This document shows, in pieces, positions 11,301 to 44,936 of a stretch of DNA of 64,000 bases. Source of the DNA: Aquila chrysaetos chrysaetos (Eukaryota > Chordata > Aves > Accipitriformes > Accipitridae); assembly GCF_900496995.4 (NCBI RefSeq), contig NC_044024.1, positions 19,842,698-19,906,697 on the forward strand, given 5' to 3'. Each line of letters begins with the position of its first letter. Positions within the stretch are counted from its first letter, which is position 1. The notes under the pieces are model-generated. The model was not told the origin of the DNA. It worked only from the letters and a program-made list of their open reading frames with translations, and ran no database searches. A program made the translations under genes and the position numbers.

Positions 11301-13860
11301 ACTCCTTGTCACAATTAGCACTGCACATGGTCAGCTCCGTAATTTCTTTTTTTTCCCCCTATAACATGCATATGTGACAACCTATTTCAGAATAAATATA
11401 CTGCAGGCAAAATTCAAAATTTCAGCTATGTCTGTGCATCATCCCCAGTTTGAACTCACACAACATCCTAAGGACTAACTTCCCCAGAAATGGGCACAGA
11501 CTTTGTATGTTGTGAAAGCTGATACTTTCAGGATGGGTTCTTTACCAATATACATGCTTCTATCTAGTCTCTCACTTAGGCCATTTTAATGGATTGTACT
11601 GGGCTTTGCATCAGACCCTTAATGATATACTCAGTTTGAACTAAAAGTCCGCATTTTTCCAGTAGATTTTAAGTACTATAAGTAGACGTCTGTCTTGAGG
11701 GAAGTCCCACTGAACTGCCAGACATCAGTGCAAGAACTCCTACTCAAAGCAAATGCATTTCAAAACTGCTTATAACCAGAATTTTAAAGGACAAAATGCA
11801 CTTGCTATTTAGTGCCTTGATAAGCAGTCAGAGCAGAAAAAAGAATTCTTAAAAATAATTCTTTAGAAAAGAAAAAGGAATATGAGTTTGAAGATGATTT
11901 CTCATTACAAAAAATGAGGAGAACTTTTTTTCCTGTCCCCTTACAACAGAACAGGCATCCCTTCTGTTCTTCCCTTGCTCCCTCCACCAAACCAAGTGAG
12001 GCTGAAATGCTCACCTGCATGTATTTCTGTCTCAAAAGGGTGCAATGAGGTTTTAAGCCACTAATGTACACAAAGCTTTTGTATTGGAAAAAAAGGTATC
12101 TAAATAGGCTGTTTACTTAACATGCATGGAATATAACAGGACTCTGCCAGAACTTTGTATTATTAAAATATAAAAAAATGCCTAAATGCATTATGCTGAT
12201 ACTTGCTTAGAGGAAGTATTGCTTTTGCTGTATTTGTCTTGAGGGACTACTGCACAAAATGAGTTTGTCTACAGGAATGAGATCACAAAACCAGCATTTT
12301 CTAAGGAAACAGGAAAGATTTGCTGCATGTTCTTTGGAAGTGCAAATTAAGCTGCTACAATGAGGGATAACACATTTAAGGCATACAAAAAATGTAATGT
12401 GAATTTGCCCTCAATCACAAGTAAACAAGTCCTCTTTAATTGTCAAGAGCCAGCCCTTGTGATGAACTCCCACACCATTTATGTTTATCCCTTTGTTCAG
12501 TTCGTGTTCTAAAAAAGGAAGCATTTGCAAAAATGCAAGTAGCCTATGAATGACATTTGAACTGCAAGAGAGATTATATTGCTCAAATAAATTTATTTCT
12601 AGAAATTATCAACTAATTTTCAACTATATCACTATTATTATTATTGTTCATACAATGTTGAAGGAGAAAAATCAGGAAGAGGCATTGTCCTGGTTGGCTT
12701 TAAAGTCCAAACTGCAAGAAGCTGCTGATAGTTTTTAATCCTTTCTAAAGCCATATAATGATATACTCATGGTAGCTGTGTGCTTCAGTAGGGCCACACT
12801 TTTTAAAAAATAAAAATTATGTACATAATTGGTTTGCTTTCTGCGTTTTGCTCTTTTAAGGTATATTTGGAACTTTTTTAAGATGTTTCCATGCAACCAA
12901 AAGGATAGAAACAGCCTTTCCTTAAAGAAAGAGCAAATATAAACTGACCTTTCATGTCATTGTTCACCACCATCACACCCAGAGGTAGGGATTTAGGGGA
13001 AACCATTAATTATTACACGGTTCATGATAAATTTGACAATCCTGGTGCACCTTCAGTCAATGTCTCCCCTATGCAACGTATTATCAAGATGAACCACAGA
13101 GGCTAAACAGCAGCTTTCTACAGCCCGTGTGCTCGGTGGTGTCCTCCTCTCCCCCCGACCTCAGCCCCGCTTCCACAGCCGCACGCACATGGCTGACTTC
13201 AACGCCGCAGCAGTCTCACTGACGCCGTGGGACTAAAATCAAGGCTGCAAATGATCATTTGCAAGGTCAGGTCTTGCTGTCCCAGGAAGGCACTTTAATT
13301 ACATGCAATTACTGTTAGCCATGTACAACCACTCTAATACATCTGCTACAGGTCAGTTGTCAACTGGGGTGTGACCTGACTCCCAAAATCACAGTGAACT
13401 GAAAACAGCTTTTTCTAGAGATGCAAAGACAGTGACTGTGACAGATGCCAAATGGAACAGTCCCGGCTGGATACATGACATTAACCCGCAGAATGAAAAG
13501 CTAACACTAATTCAATACCAGTCACATCAGTGGTGCCGAGAGATAAGTCCCTGAACCGGGTTTTAAGCCATTATGTCTTCCCAGGGACTATCTGCTTATA
13601 GAATTGGAAGCTTTTCAGCATTTCATACAGGCTCCAAGAACGTGTCACTTTACTTATTGAACATTATAGAAAAGGCCACCCAGTAGGAGTTTTACACCAT
13701 CTCTGGCACAGAAGCAGTACTCAGCGTCTGGGGAGAAAAAGAGCAAAAAGAGCCCCACTGCACTTCTGATAAGTTTACAAAGCAATTTGATTCTTTGGGG
13801 ACACCCATACAAGCCTGCGGCGTTTTGCTTTTTCCTTGTGAGAGCCTGGGAATTACAGGG
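8303..13860. other. Intergenic, nothing recognised
   Basis: This is AT-rich sequence without a convincing exon, RNA gene or tandem array. Short open frames are scattered on both strands, and none resembles a known protein or is flanked by a matching pair of splice sites. Confidence 0.55.
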
Positions 13861-14200
13861 TAGTTTATAAATCAAGGTTGCTGCAGCAAGTTGAGTGCTC
13901 TGACGTTGCACAGGCGAGGAGGAGCCCAGCCGGGCGAGCGGAGGCGCCTGCCGAACGGGGGCTGGTGTGCAGCACCCCGGGGTGCCCGGGGCTCTGCGGC
14001 ACCCACCAGCCTGGCGCGGGGGAAGCCAAGCCAGCCGCGACGTGGGAGCGAGGACGTGGCCACGTGCAGCAAATGTGCAGGACGCAGACTGGCTGTAGGC
14101 AGCACGAACCAAGCACGTTCCTCGTCCGAGGGAGCTGGACTGCAGGGCAAGGGCTGGCGTGCAGCGTGCTGCAGGTACCGGTCCCGTATCAGTGGGTTCT
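13860..14200. other. GC-rich, CpG-containing islet
   Basis: About 340 bp with clearly higher G+C and more CpG than its surroundings. Overlapping open frames on both strands reflect this composition. It may be a small regulatory island. No coding identity could be assigned. Confidence 0.4.
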
Positions 14201-15944
14201 CCATCAACGGGACACGTTTGCACAGCTGCAAAACACTGCTGCCATGAGTGAAGGCGTGACAGGGATGTAACTGTGCCAGGCCAGGCTGCCCCACTGCTTT
14301 TATCAGCTCATTTGAATCAAATTGCTGCGTACAACTGGATTAGACAGTTGTTCTTCAAAGGTTACACCCTACACACTATTAAGATTCATGTGCTCTTCAG
14401 ATGAAGTCATCTGAGTGCTTTCCCAGCTGCACCCGTGATGTACCGGCTGCTGACAGTTTCATTTTCCGTTACTTCCCTCCTGTTTCCAAACTCACTGTTT
14501 ACTTGATCACTGAAGGATAACAAGTGCTTCCAAAGAATTTGAACTGCTAATACATGGTGTGTAACAAAGCTGCTGGGCTACAGGATCTGAGTCCCGATCA
14601 GTTGATGAATAACTTTGGTTGCCTGCCACAAGCAAATCAAAGGCATGACAAAAAAAGTGCTTAGGTTTATCTCGGATGGTCTTCCGCACTGTTTTTTAAT
14701 CAGGATAGCTGATCTTCTGCTCAACAACTTCATCACATCACACCATTGCACTGTCATACTCAGTGTAATTAAAAAAATTAAGACAACTCTAATGAGATAA
14801 TTAACAAAGCAGGACAGGAAGCATCGTATTATTCTTCCTGAGAATTAAAGCCAACTAAACAAGTAACCTTCTCCCAGTACAAAGCTCCTGGGAATCAAAA
14901 GGAAAAGTCTCATTAAAACCAGGCACTAAGCAAGCAGTCGCTCTTAGTTAACTTCGCGTTAGCTTGCTCACCTTAACGTACCACACCATTTCCAAGGCAC
15001 TGCCCAGCTTCGGGGAATCCGCAGTCTCCCAAGGAAAACACCCCGTCACATCCCACCTCGAGGCGCCGGTGCCAGAGCAGCGGTGGGAAGCCGGCTGCCG
15101 GCAGGCAGAGCCGGGCTCCAGCCACCGCCGGGGACCCCACGGCATGCACACCTGGAGAAGGTCAGCCGAGGGAAAACGAGCTATACAACCATTAGTTAAT
15201 AATTAATGGCATATATAATTATTATTCCGCCTCCCCAAGAAATGGCCATGTAGTCTCACTGAATTTAGGCTCCTTCAGAGGGCAGCCAAGTTGCAGAGCC
15301 TGGACGTGGGAACAGCTTCTCCCAGAGACTTCAGTTCCCTCTGGGGACCAGTTATGTGAAGTAAAATGAAAGGGATTAGCACCCAGGTAAACTCGAGCAG
15401 GCAAAGCAATGCTCAGACACCAGAGGCTACTTTAGTCTCTTTCCTAAACTGGAGCACGCCAAAAGCGAAGAGATTTTAGCACTTCCTCCCTACTTGGAGT
15501 AGGGAGCAGCTGAGGTCAGCGCTGAGGTCTCTATGTCCAAGCATTTCCTTGAAACAACGAGAATTAAAAACTAGCTGTTTTTTAAAGTAAAGAATGAGAT
15601 TGCCTTGTATTCATTTGACAGTATGAATTGGTGTGTTTGAAAAGCACCAAACACTAACATCATTTTAACATCTATCCACCTAAACCCTCCATTTCAGAGA
15701 CAGCAGAAGCAGGTGGAAAGCACAGAGTTCAGCACAATTACATGAATTTTATGCCAGGTTTTAATTTGGCATAGTAATTCTAAAATTACATTATCATACC
15801 TGTTAAGGCAAGCAGGCATCATATAAATGATAGAGTTATATGCACTCTTAAGCTGAAAGCATTTTTCATTTTAGACAAGTACAACAAATGCTGCCAAACT
15901 CAAGGAACAATATCACTTAACAGTTTCAGAAATTGTTAACCTAT
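14201..15944. other. Intergenic, short GC-rich patch near 15.0-15.15 kb
   Basis: No gene recognised. A second small CpG-containing patch lies at about 15000-15155 inside otherwise ordinary sequence. Confidence 0.5.
15940..15944. repeat. Target-site duplication (left copy) of solo LTR
   Basis: CCTAT, repeated exactly at 16547-16551 on the other side of the LTR. Confidence 0.9.
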
Positions 15945-16546
15945 TGTCGTGGTTCAACCCCAGCCAGCAACCCAGTCCCATGCAGCCGCTCGCTCCCTCC
16001 CTCACAGTGGGATGGGGGAGAGAATCGGAAGAGTAAAAGTGAGAAAACCCATGGGCTGAGATAAAGACAGTTTAACAGGTAAAGCAAAAGCAGCACATGC
16101 AAGCAAAGCAAACCAAGGAATTCATTCCCCACTTCCCATGGGCAGGCAGGTGTTCAGCCATCTCCAGGAAAGCTGGGCTCCATCACGTGTTAACAGTTAC
16201 TTGGGAAGACAAACGCCATCACTCCGAACGTCCCCCCCTTTCCTTCTTCTCCCCCAGCTTTATATGCTGAGCATGACGTCCTATGGTCTGGAATATCCCT
16301 TTGGTCAGTCGGGGTCAGCTGTCCCAGCTGTGTCCCCCCCCCCAACCTCTTGTGCCCCCCCAGCCTCCTCGCTGGTGGGGTGGGGTGAGGAGCAGAAAAG
16401 GCCTTGGCTCTGGGTAAGCACTGCTCAGCAATAACTACAACATCACTGTGTTATCAACCAGCACTGTTTCCAGCACAAATCCAAACCGTAGCCCCATCCC
16501 AGCTACTGTGAAGAAAATTAACTTTATCCCAGCCAAAACCAGCACA
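15945..16546 (-). mobile_element. Solo LTR, avian ERVL-type, inverted
   Basis: On the plus strand the element begins TGTCGTGGTTCAACCCCAGC and ends AACCAGCACA. In its own (minus) orientation it reads TGTGCTGGTTTTGGCTGGGA to ACCACGACA, a widespread avian LTR sequence. A TATAAA box lies on the minus strand at 16264-16259, preceded by a GACGTCATGCTCAGC block. The flanking 5-bp duplication is perfect (CCTAT on both sides), which fixes both ends and gives a 602-bp element. A 5-bp duplication fits class III (ERVL-like) elements. No internal retroviral genes are present, so it is a recombined solo LTR. Confidence 0.93.
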
Positions 16547-16551
16547 CCTAT
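16547..16551. repeat. Target-site duplication (right copy) of solo LTR
   Basis: CCTAT, identical to 15940-15944. Confidence 0.9.
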
Positions 16552-19448
16552 GAAAATGCAAATGATGATTAGAAAAAAGACCTTTGCCTCCGATAAGGTT
16601 GATAGACAGTTTAATCCCCAGATCCCCACTGTGAATTTTTTATATTTTTTTTTCTTTATTAGCTTCAATTCTGAAACTACATGAAAAAGAACAAGGAGAA
16701 AAAAAAGACATAACAACGAGAGTTAATCATATGCAGTGAAAAGGTTATGCAGCCAATGCAAATTCAAGGGAATAGCTATTGTACAAAGACAGAACCATTT
16801 TATTGTGATTTATCATGCAGCGGAGAGCTTGCTTTGATTTTGACACCTGATCCGCAGCGCATAAATGTATTCTTTGATGGTGGCACTTTTTGTTAGAAAG
16901 TCATTCTTTAGCCTGCATCAGCCAGGGCACTCATGGTGCACAGCTCACCCGCCAAACGAGGGGATAAAACTTACCATTTATACTAACATCACAACTGCTG
17001 CAAAACCATCACTCTGCTTCTGCAACAAAACTCTCTCTAGCACTCCCATCACCCTAGTCCAGCACAATCCAAGGCAGCCCAGTCCCGGGATAAGTGGATG
17101 CTACACCGGCATCCCCAGGAGGTCTGGGGCAGCATCACAAGCAGCTGCTTCTCTGCTTTTTTATGCTTTTCTCAGGACAGAAGGCAGGGAAGACAGGAAG
17201 AGTGTTACCATCAACCCAAAAGGCCTGAGCCAGATCCACAAATTTATCCAGGTGCTTACATTCGCACCGATTTCACATGGGACTTGGATGACCAAATAAA
17301 CGCTGCTGTGGGTGCAGGTGTTACAGTTCTATTGCAATGTGTTGCACACAAACAAATCCCTTCAACAGCAGCAGGCATCAGCTTTCTACAGCCGATACAG
17401 GCTAAGAAAACTTCCTACATCTTGTGTGTCTGTCAAACAGGCCAGATCAGATGGCAGAGGTCTAGCATCTTGTACGCTCTTAATAAAATCCCACTGAATT
17501 AACTGCCTGCCGCATTTTTGAGCAATCTAAAACGTCCAAGCTACCCCAACTGCAATAGTCCAGAAATGCGGAAAATGTTAGAATAACAGCCCAGGCCATT
17601 GCCAGCCCCAGAGGGGGTATATTTAAAATGTGCATTGACAGCTGGCCCAAAGCCACCCTCTGCATCAGGTTTGCCATCCTTCTTCTGTGATCAGCATCCC
17701 TGGCACGGCCAGGATGTTCCCTGCAGAGCCCTGGACAGGTTGGGTGCACGAGTGCCACAGCCGGTGTGCAGGCAGGCGGGAGGCAGCGGTGCCATGCCCA
17801 CAGCACCCCGGGAGCGTCCTCCACGGCAGGACAGGAGCACCAGGCGGGCGCAAAAGTTCTTTGCTCTCCTACCTCCTGCTTCTGTCCGGTGTGACTTTCC
17901 TCGCAGCAGCGAGGGCAGGCTGGCACGGTGAGTCACCCACTTGGGACAATGTTTGGGGGATAAAGATCATTTTAGGTGCCTACTAGGGTGTGTGGCCGGG
18001 GACTGCACTTTTGTGGCTGGGTAATATTTCTCCTCTGCAGCTTTTACAGGGAGACACAATTCTCTTGGCTTTCACAGTTATCACCTAGGATGGGGACATT
18101 TTCTTAGCTTTCGTCAGGCAACCTTTCTCTCTGCATCATTAAGCCCCCAGCCTACTGGAAGCCTGTTTGTTTATTTCCATTTCCAAGCTTTTCTTATGAT
18201 TGTTTTTCAGTTACAGCTCCACGCTTGTTTCCTTTTCTTTTGTTCCTTTTTGAAGAGGAACAGTTGTCTGCACAGGGAAAGTTCTGTGTTTGCCAATGCT
18301 GCTATTTTCCTTTGATGAAAAGACAGGTTTGATTTGGGATTGCGTCTGGCTTGGCTATCTGCTTGTTCACAGCGGATTCAAAAACATGCTGAAAGTTTGC
18401 AGCCTGCTGCCTTTCCTTGGCTGGGAAGAGGAGAAAGATGGAAGGGTACGTTGCATCTGATTTTTCCTGAAAACTTTCAGACTCTATCTCCACAAAGGTC
18501 TCTTTACACGTGTTCCTCCACAGACAGCTGAGGCCAGCAAGTGATGGTGTGATGGTGGCTTTCTCTGGAGAGTTGTGTGTAATTTTACGGTATCCCCTGC
18601 CATAAGCAAAATGAGCCATCGTGTGCAGCATCAGCAAAGCAATTACCGTGATGAAGGCAGCCTTGGTGTTGGGGGGGTGAGTTACATGACTGGGATGGGT
18701 CCACGGGACGTTGTGTTGGGGAAGGACTTCAGTCCCCTTCCTCTCCCATGAAGTCCTGCCTCCAGCTGTCTTGCACAGCCCATAGCTTCTCTGAGGAGCA
18801 GGACAGAAATCATGGGGTTGTGCTGGAAATGCCAGTGGGGGTAGTACCGAAACAGGGAAACGGGAAGCACAAGGTTGTGGTGGGAAGGATGCACCAGGTC
18901 ACAGCCAGCGACTGGGAGAGCAGCACTGATAAACCTGGGCTTACTAGTGCTCATTTACAAAATAAAAATTCATACATAGCCAAAGTGCTCCCCAGGTGTT
19001 CCTCCTTAGCATGCTGGTGAGGAGGCAGAGCGCAGCCAGCTTTGGGGTGATGCCTGTCTGCACCCAACAACATACCTGTCCCTGACAGGCAGTGAAAAGT
19101 GCTTACACCCACCCAAAACTGCCAGTGGCACGTCAAGGACAGGCTGACTCTCCCTAGCTAGGCCAGGGCCAGAATATTGCAATCCACACTTACTCTGATA
19201 GAGATGATGCTGGATGCTTGAATGGCTTTCTCTATACATTTCCACTGGATTTCAGTAAGTTTAAGGGAAAAACTGAAAACCTTAAGCACTGATGAGCACC
19301 CCTAGCTGCACCCTGGGCTACTGACTTCAGCACAGCCTCACCTACCGAATTGCCAACATGTGCCTTGACAGATCACACTTCAAAATAGGAGCTACTCCAA
19401 CCCCGTGGAGCATGGGAGATCTAGCTGGAATTCAGCATAATGCGATAC
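16552..19448. other. Intergenic; one signal-peptide-like open segment
   Basis: No established gene. At 17714-17933 a plus-strand open segment ends in a hydrophobic stretch (LLSYLLLLSGVTFLAAARAG) followed directly by a donor-like CACG/GTGAGT. It is described as a finding because its status as an exon is unproved. Confidence 0.5.
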
Positions 19449-19453
19449 ACACT
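19449..19453. repeat. Target-site duplication (left copy) of solo LTR
   Basis: ACACT, repeated exactly at 20037-20041. Confidence 0.9.
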
Positions 19454-20036
19454 TGTCCTGGTTTGGGCTGGGTTAGAGTTAGTTTTCTACTTAGTAGCCA
19501 GGACAGCGTGTTTCGGATTTAGTGTAATGTTGATAACACACTGATGTTTTAGTTGTTGCTAAGTAGCAATTATAGTAAGTTAAGGATTTTTCAGTTTCCC
19601 ATGCTCTGCCAGTAAGCAGGTATACAAGAAGCTGGGAGGGAGCATAGCCAGGACACCTGACCCAAACTAGACAAAGGGATGTTCCATGCCATAGAACGTC
19701 ATGCTCAGTATATAAACTGGGGGGAGTTGGCCACAAAGAGGCAGATAGCTGCTCGGGCATCAGTCAGCGAGTGGTGAGCAATTGCATTGTGCATCACTTG
19801 TCTTTTCTTGGTTTTTTTTCTTTTTTTTTTAATATTCCTTTTAATGATTATATTATATTTTTATTAATAATAATATTATTTTATTTTATTTTACTTCAGT
19901 TATTAAACCGTTCTTATTTCAACCCATGAGTTTTACTTCTTTTTTTCAATTCTCCTCCCCATCCCACTGGGAGTGGGGAGGAGTGAGCAAGCGGCTGTGT
20001 GGTGCTTAGCTGCTGGCTTGGAATTAAACCATGACA
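19454..20036 (+). mobile_element. Solo LTR, avian ERVL-type
   Basis: The element begins TGTCCTGGTTTGGGCTGGG and ends TTAAACCATGACA. TATAAA is at 19711-19716, about 15 bp after an ACGTCATGCTCAG block, and the ATTAAA poly(A) signal is at 19902-19907. An A/T-rich low-complexity stretch (19800-19900) interrupts the region before the poly(A) signal. Perfect 5-bp flanking repeats (ACACT) define a 583-bp insertion in the orientation opposite to the LTR at 15945-16546. No retroviral coding sequence is attached. Confidence 0.93.
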
Positions 20037-20041
20037 ACACT
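20037..20041. repeat. Target-site duplication (right copy) of solo LTR
   Basis: ACACT, identical to 19449-19453. Confidence 0.9.
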
Positions 20042-23000
20042 ACTTAAAATAAGGCAAAGTTTATCTCTGGGGATAAAGTTGCTAACTGGCAAGCAGGATA
20101 GAGAGGAGGCATGCTTAGGGCTGCCAAACCCACTGAGGATACACTGACCCAACAGCTTTTATGCCATCCTCAGGACACAGACCTGCGAAGGCAGTACAGC
20201 CAGATGTGACACATGAGTCCACGCTGCTCTGCCGTGCCCAGGAAACCCACTTGGAGACACTGGCTAGCAGAGAACCACATGAAGGAAGTCAGAAAGCCCA
20301 GGTACGAGCTCACCAAACCCAGCCCAAAGTGCTGGTGCTGCACAACAAGAGGAAAGCTTGTTGGATAAAGAGTTTGCTCTAGGGGCCCCTCCCTTTTGAA
20401 TGGCTAAAAAGAAAAAAGTATTTCTTCCTGGAGTGAGAAAAGGGACAATATAAAAAAGACCCGGCCAGCACCTTTATAAGGAAATGGTATTGTGCTTTTT
20501 GATAATAAGCTGTGCCTGTTTTGGGAATTGGATACAGAGGATTAGGTATATTTCTGACCAAGTTATTTTGAGGTGACAAGCCAAGGTGCTCTCCGCAGAA
20601 GAGTTTATATTATTGGTACCTTTACAGACTTTCACTCTCTGTGAGACTGAAAATAACAGTGAGTTCATGAGTTAACTTTTAGGCAGCAAACACTCCAGCA
20701 AAAGCTTATAAATATTTTTTAGACAACAAATGAAGCTGTGCAATAAGCAAGCAAACTGTAAAGTGCATTCGAAAGTCAACCTAATGATGGATTTAGAAGC
20801 TTAAAGCAGGTCTTTTACTGTACTTGGTTCAATCTTTAATTACACCCTTCTCTTCATCCCCAGCAATCAGATGTGATACTGAAGTAGAGAGCTTTATAAA
20901 TCATGTTATGCTGGGTTTGGTGTCTTTGAACAATCACATATTTGGCATATTGCAGGAAGACAAAGCGGCTGAAGTGCTGCTGAGCTTTGTCAAGTTAAAC
21001 ATGGAATTCTACAGGAAGTTTTTTAATTAGGTTTCAGGCCAACAGAAGCAACTCCTAAATATCACAGTAGTGCTTGGTTGGGCGATGCTGCCTTTCTCTG
21101 GGGTGCCTCTGTGCTTCATTTTTTTAATGACTGACACTCCTATTTATGGAGTGAATACAAGGGAGTTGCTTGGAAGGGAACATTTCTGAATACGTTTCAG
21201 TGTACACAAATTTGAGTCACAAAGTCTGTTAACATACAGTTCCTGGTACTGGCCCCTTCCATTTTATCTCGAGATAAGAGTCTTTGCTCCACCCATGGCA
21301 AAGTGACTGCTGCCGTTGCTGCACTCTGGGCTGTTCTCTCCTCTTAGCCAAGGGCTGGCAGTGTAAGCAAGAGCTGCTTCGTCGTCCCACTGTAACTTAA
21401 CCTTAACCATCATCAAACCAAACCACATTTTGCTTCCTGTGTTCAGTTCTTTTCCTAAGGTGACATCTGAACAGGCAATGCTGCTCTCGTAGCAATGAGC
21501 TAGAAGCAAAACCAGCAGCTGACAGGTACCATCTATTACCTTCACAGGAGAATGACCCTGGATGGCTTGGAAGATTAGCGTTAGGGTACACGCTTCTGGT
21601 TTGATGGTGTGAAATGAGCCCCAGGCCGGTAATAGTAAAAAATAAATGCTACTGGTGTTCAATATCCTTTGTAAAACAGGATTGATAGTTGTAATCATTT
21701 GCTACGAGATATAGCCGCTCCATAATTGGTAATCTCAGCCCTGCGTCCCAAGCTTAAATGGGCGCATATTAGTGCAGAAGTTGTTATTGGCTCCTGTTCT
21801 CTGGTTAAACTGAGCATTTCACCCTCCAGGAACGTAGTTCTGTCATCTTTCAGGGACTTAATTGACAAAAAGTGAAGATAACAGGGAGAAAACATATATT
21901 AGCTGAGGGTACCTTAAGTGCCAGAGAAAGGACTTCAGTGTTGATAGATGAGAGGGAATTAGAGGACACACTGATATTGTGGTAGACACAGGATCATGCA
22001 GGTGTATGCTGACCAGCAGTGCGAGGTGGCAACGTTTTTTGCATCTTCTTTAAAATTGCTGTCATTTCAAAAGGATCAACGCTCTGGACTGGGTATTACG
22101 GAGCTGCCACAGGCAATCACTGAAATGAGTCTGTAGGCTGTGCTCATGTCCAGATCATTTGTGCTCATCCATAGCTAAATGACTGGAAAACAGCAGCAGG
22201 TCCCATTTTAGGCTGACCCAGGGAAAGCCAGTGAGAACTTCCCATGTGCATTTGGAATCCCTCCATGCTTCTTTAGTGAAGGTGAATCTAAATGCTTTTC
22301 ACGTTTTGGAAGAAACCTGAATTTGAATTTCAGTCTTTCAATGAACATATTCCTTTTTGGACTCTGGGTCACCCGTGCATCCTTGGATGAGACATTTAAG
22401 TGTTTCAAGTCTTGTCCTTCCCGTCACTAAAAGGCAAGCACTTCCCACCCTGTGGGAATCCTGTGTGAAGTGCTGACAGTCAGAACTAAGGAAGACATCT
22501 TTTATAAAACTTTTGGAGATGGCTCATATAAGAATATAATCAAACCCTGACATCTGCCCAGAGATTATTCAGGCATCTGCCATGCCCAGAAATAGCTAGC
22601 AGAATAAAATTCACCTAAGTCCATAAACCTGATCCCAATAGTAACTGACGCAACCAGTAACTCGCCACTTCTACGCTGAAGAATCTACTGTCACATCACC
22701 TTAGAGATGAGGAAGAGCCTGGGCATACCTCTCCCCTCCAACCACACATGGTCAGATGCTGAGCCCCACCTGCCAAAAGGGCTTCCCCAGCTGCAGCATG
22801 GCCCCTGCCACAGAAAGGGTGGCCACCCTTGGTAGCCACTAAAAAGACGGGATCATCAGGCATGAACCAGACCCATGTTTTCAACAAGCATGGAAAAAAA
22901 GTCACCGACCATTTTGATTGTCTTGGTCCTAGGTACAGGCGCACATCTAAAAGGCAGTGCTGCCCTCTGTTATCCCTTCAGCTACTCACTCATGCATGGC

Positions 23001-23800
23001 TGCATACGCAGAAGCATCGACTGCCACCGCAGCTTGGGGTTTTGAATTAGCCTCAGTCAAATGACATGGAATAAAGAAAGCAAAGCTGGGTCCAGCAAGA
23101 AGCTCAGCACCTTCAGTTCCTAATGAGCTTCAGAGAAGGCGTTTTGCATCCAGTAAGGACAAAGTAATCTACTGTAAGTTGTTGCAATTAGTTCTTCAAG
23201 TCCTAACCTTCACCCACTGCTTTTTCACTATATAAATCAGGTATTAACATTTAAATAAAAATCAGAATATTCACCTTGTTATTTTGTATTAGTAGCATCC
23301 AACTTCATGGATTAAAACTAGATGAAACAGCTTTTATAATCAGTTTAGAAGATAACTTATATTTTATCTTTATTTTGGTGTGTTATCTTATTGATGAGTT
23401 CAATATGGAAATTTCAAGGCAATCATGAGTCCAGTGTAATCATTCTGTATAAAACTGTATGAGAAATATGCTTTAAAATGAAAATGTACTAACAACATAT
23501 TATCTCCACATGCTCATTTTTAAAAAGAAATGATAGCATTAACAGGAAATAAAGATTATCCCTTATTTATATTAGGCCTGACTCCAACACTGGTAATCAG
23601 ATTGACTGTTAAATAGCTCTGCAAATACTTTTCTTGTACTCAGTGGAAGTACTTATGTAGGCAAATACTGCTGGGCCCTGGCAAAACTGGGAGAATCTGG
23701 GCTTCTCTGATTCAAAGGTTTATTATTAACAAAGCCCTCGGTTGCTCAAACCCCACAAAATGATTTCAACTGAACAGTCACACCACTAGTCGGAGAAAAG
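20042..23800. other. Intergenic, upstream of VSIG1
   Basis: No coding exon, RNA gene or named repeat could be supported. The minus-strand open frame at 21264-21698 has no recognisable domain and no conserved context. Confidence 0.55.
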
Positions 23801-23954
23801 TACACATGTGATAAAGAAGGAGAATGAAAAGCTTATTGACATGTTGATACACAGCTGATAAGGAAAACAAAAACCCACTTAAAAAAATAACAGTTGAGTT
23901 TTAGTCGAAGTCAGAAGCAGCATCTGGTCTCTTTTCTCTCCCAACGTCAAGAAG
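23801..23954 (+). promoter_or_regulatory. VSIG1: VSIG1 promoter-proximal region and 5' UTR (inferred)
   Basis: This is the sequence immediately before the VSIG1 start codon. It is AT-rich and not a CpG island, as expected for a tissue-restricted gene. Two GATA-type sites are visible, TGATAA at 23809-23814 and AGCTGATAAGG at 23853-23863. VSIG1 is mainly a gastric and testicular gene in mammals, and GATA factors act in foregut epithelium, so these sites are plausible but unproved. No clear TATA box was found and the transcription start is not determined. Confidence 0.35.

Positions 23955-44936
<20,982 letters not shown>

Noticed and set aside
13654..14294. Overlapping frames of up to 189 codons in the GC-rich islet
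   Set aside because: Several frames on both strands are open at once, as expected from base composition. No recognisable domain.
21264..21698. 144-codon minus-strand frame
   Set aside because: No similarity to a known family, no promoter or splice context, and length compatible with chance.
1..23900. MID2, TSC22D3 or TEX13-like exons, expected from mammalian synteny
   Set aside because: None of their characteristic coding segments was found in any frame.
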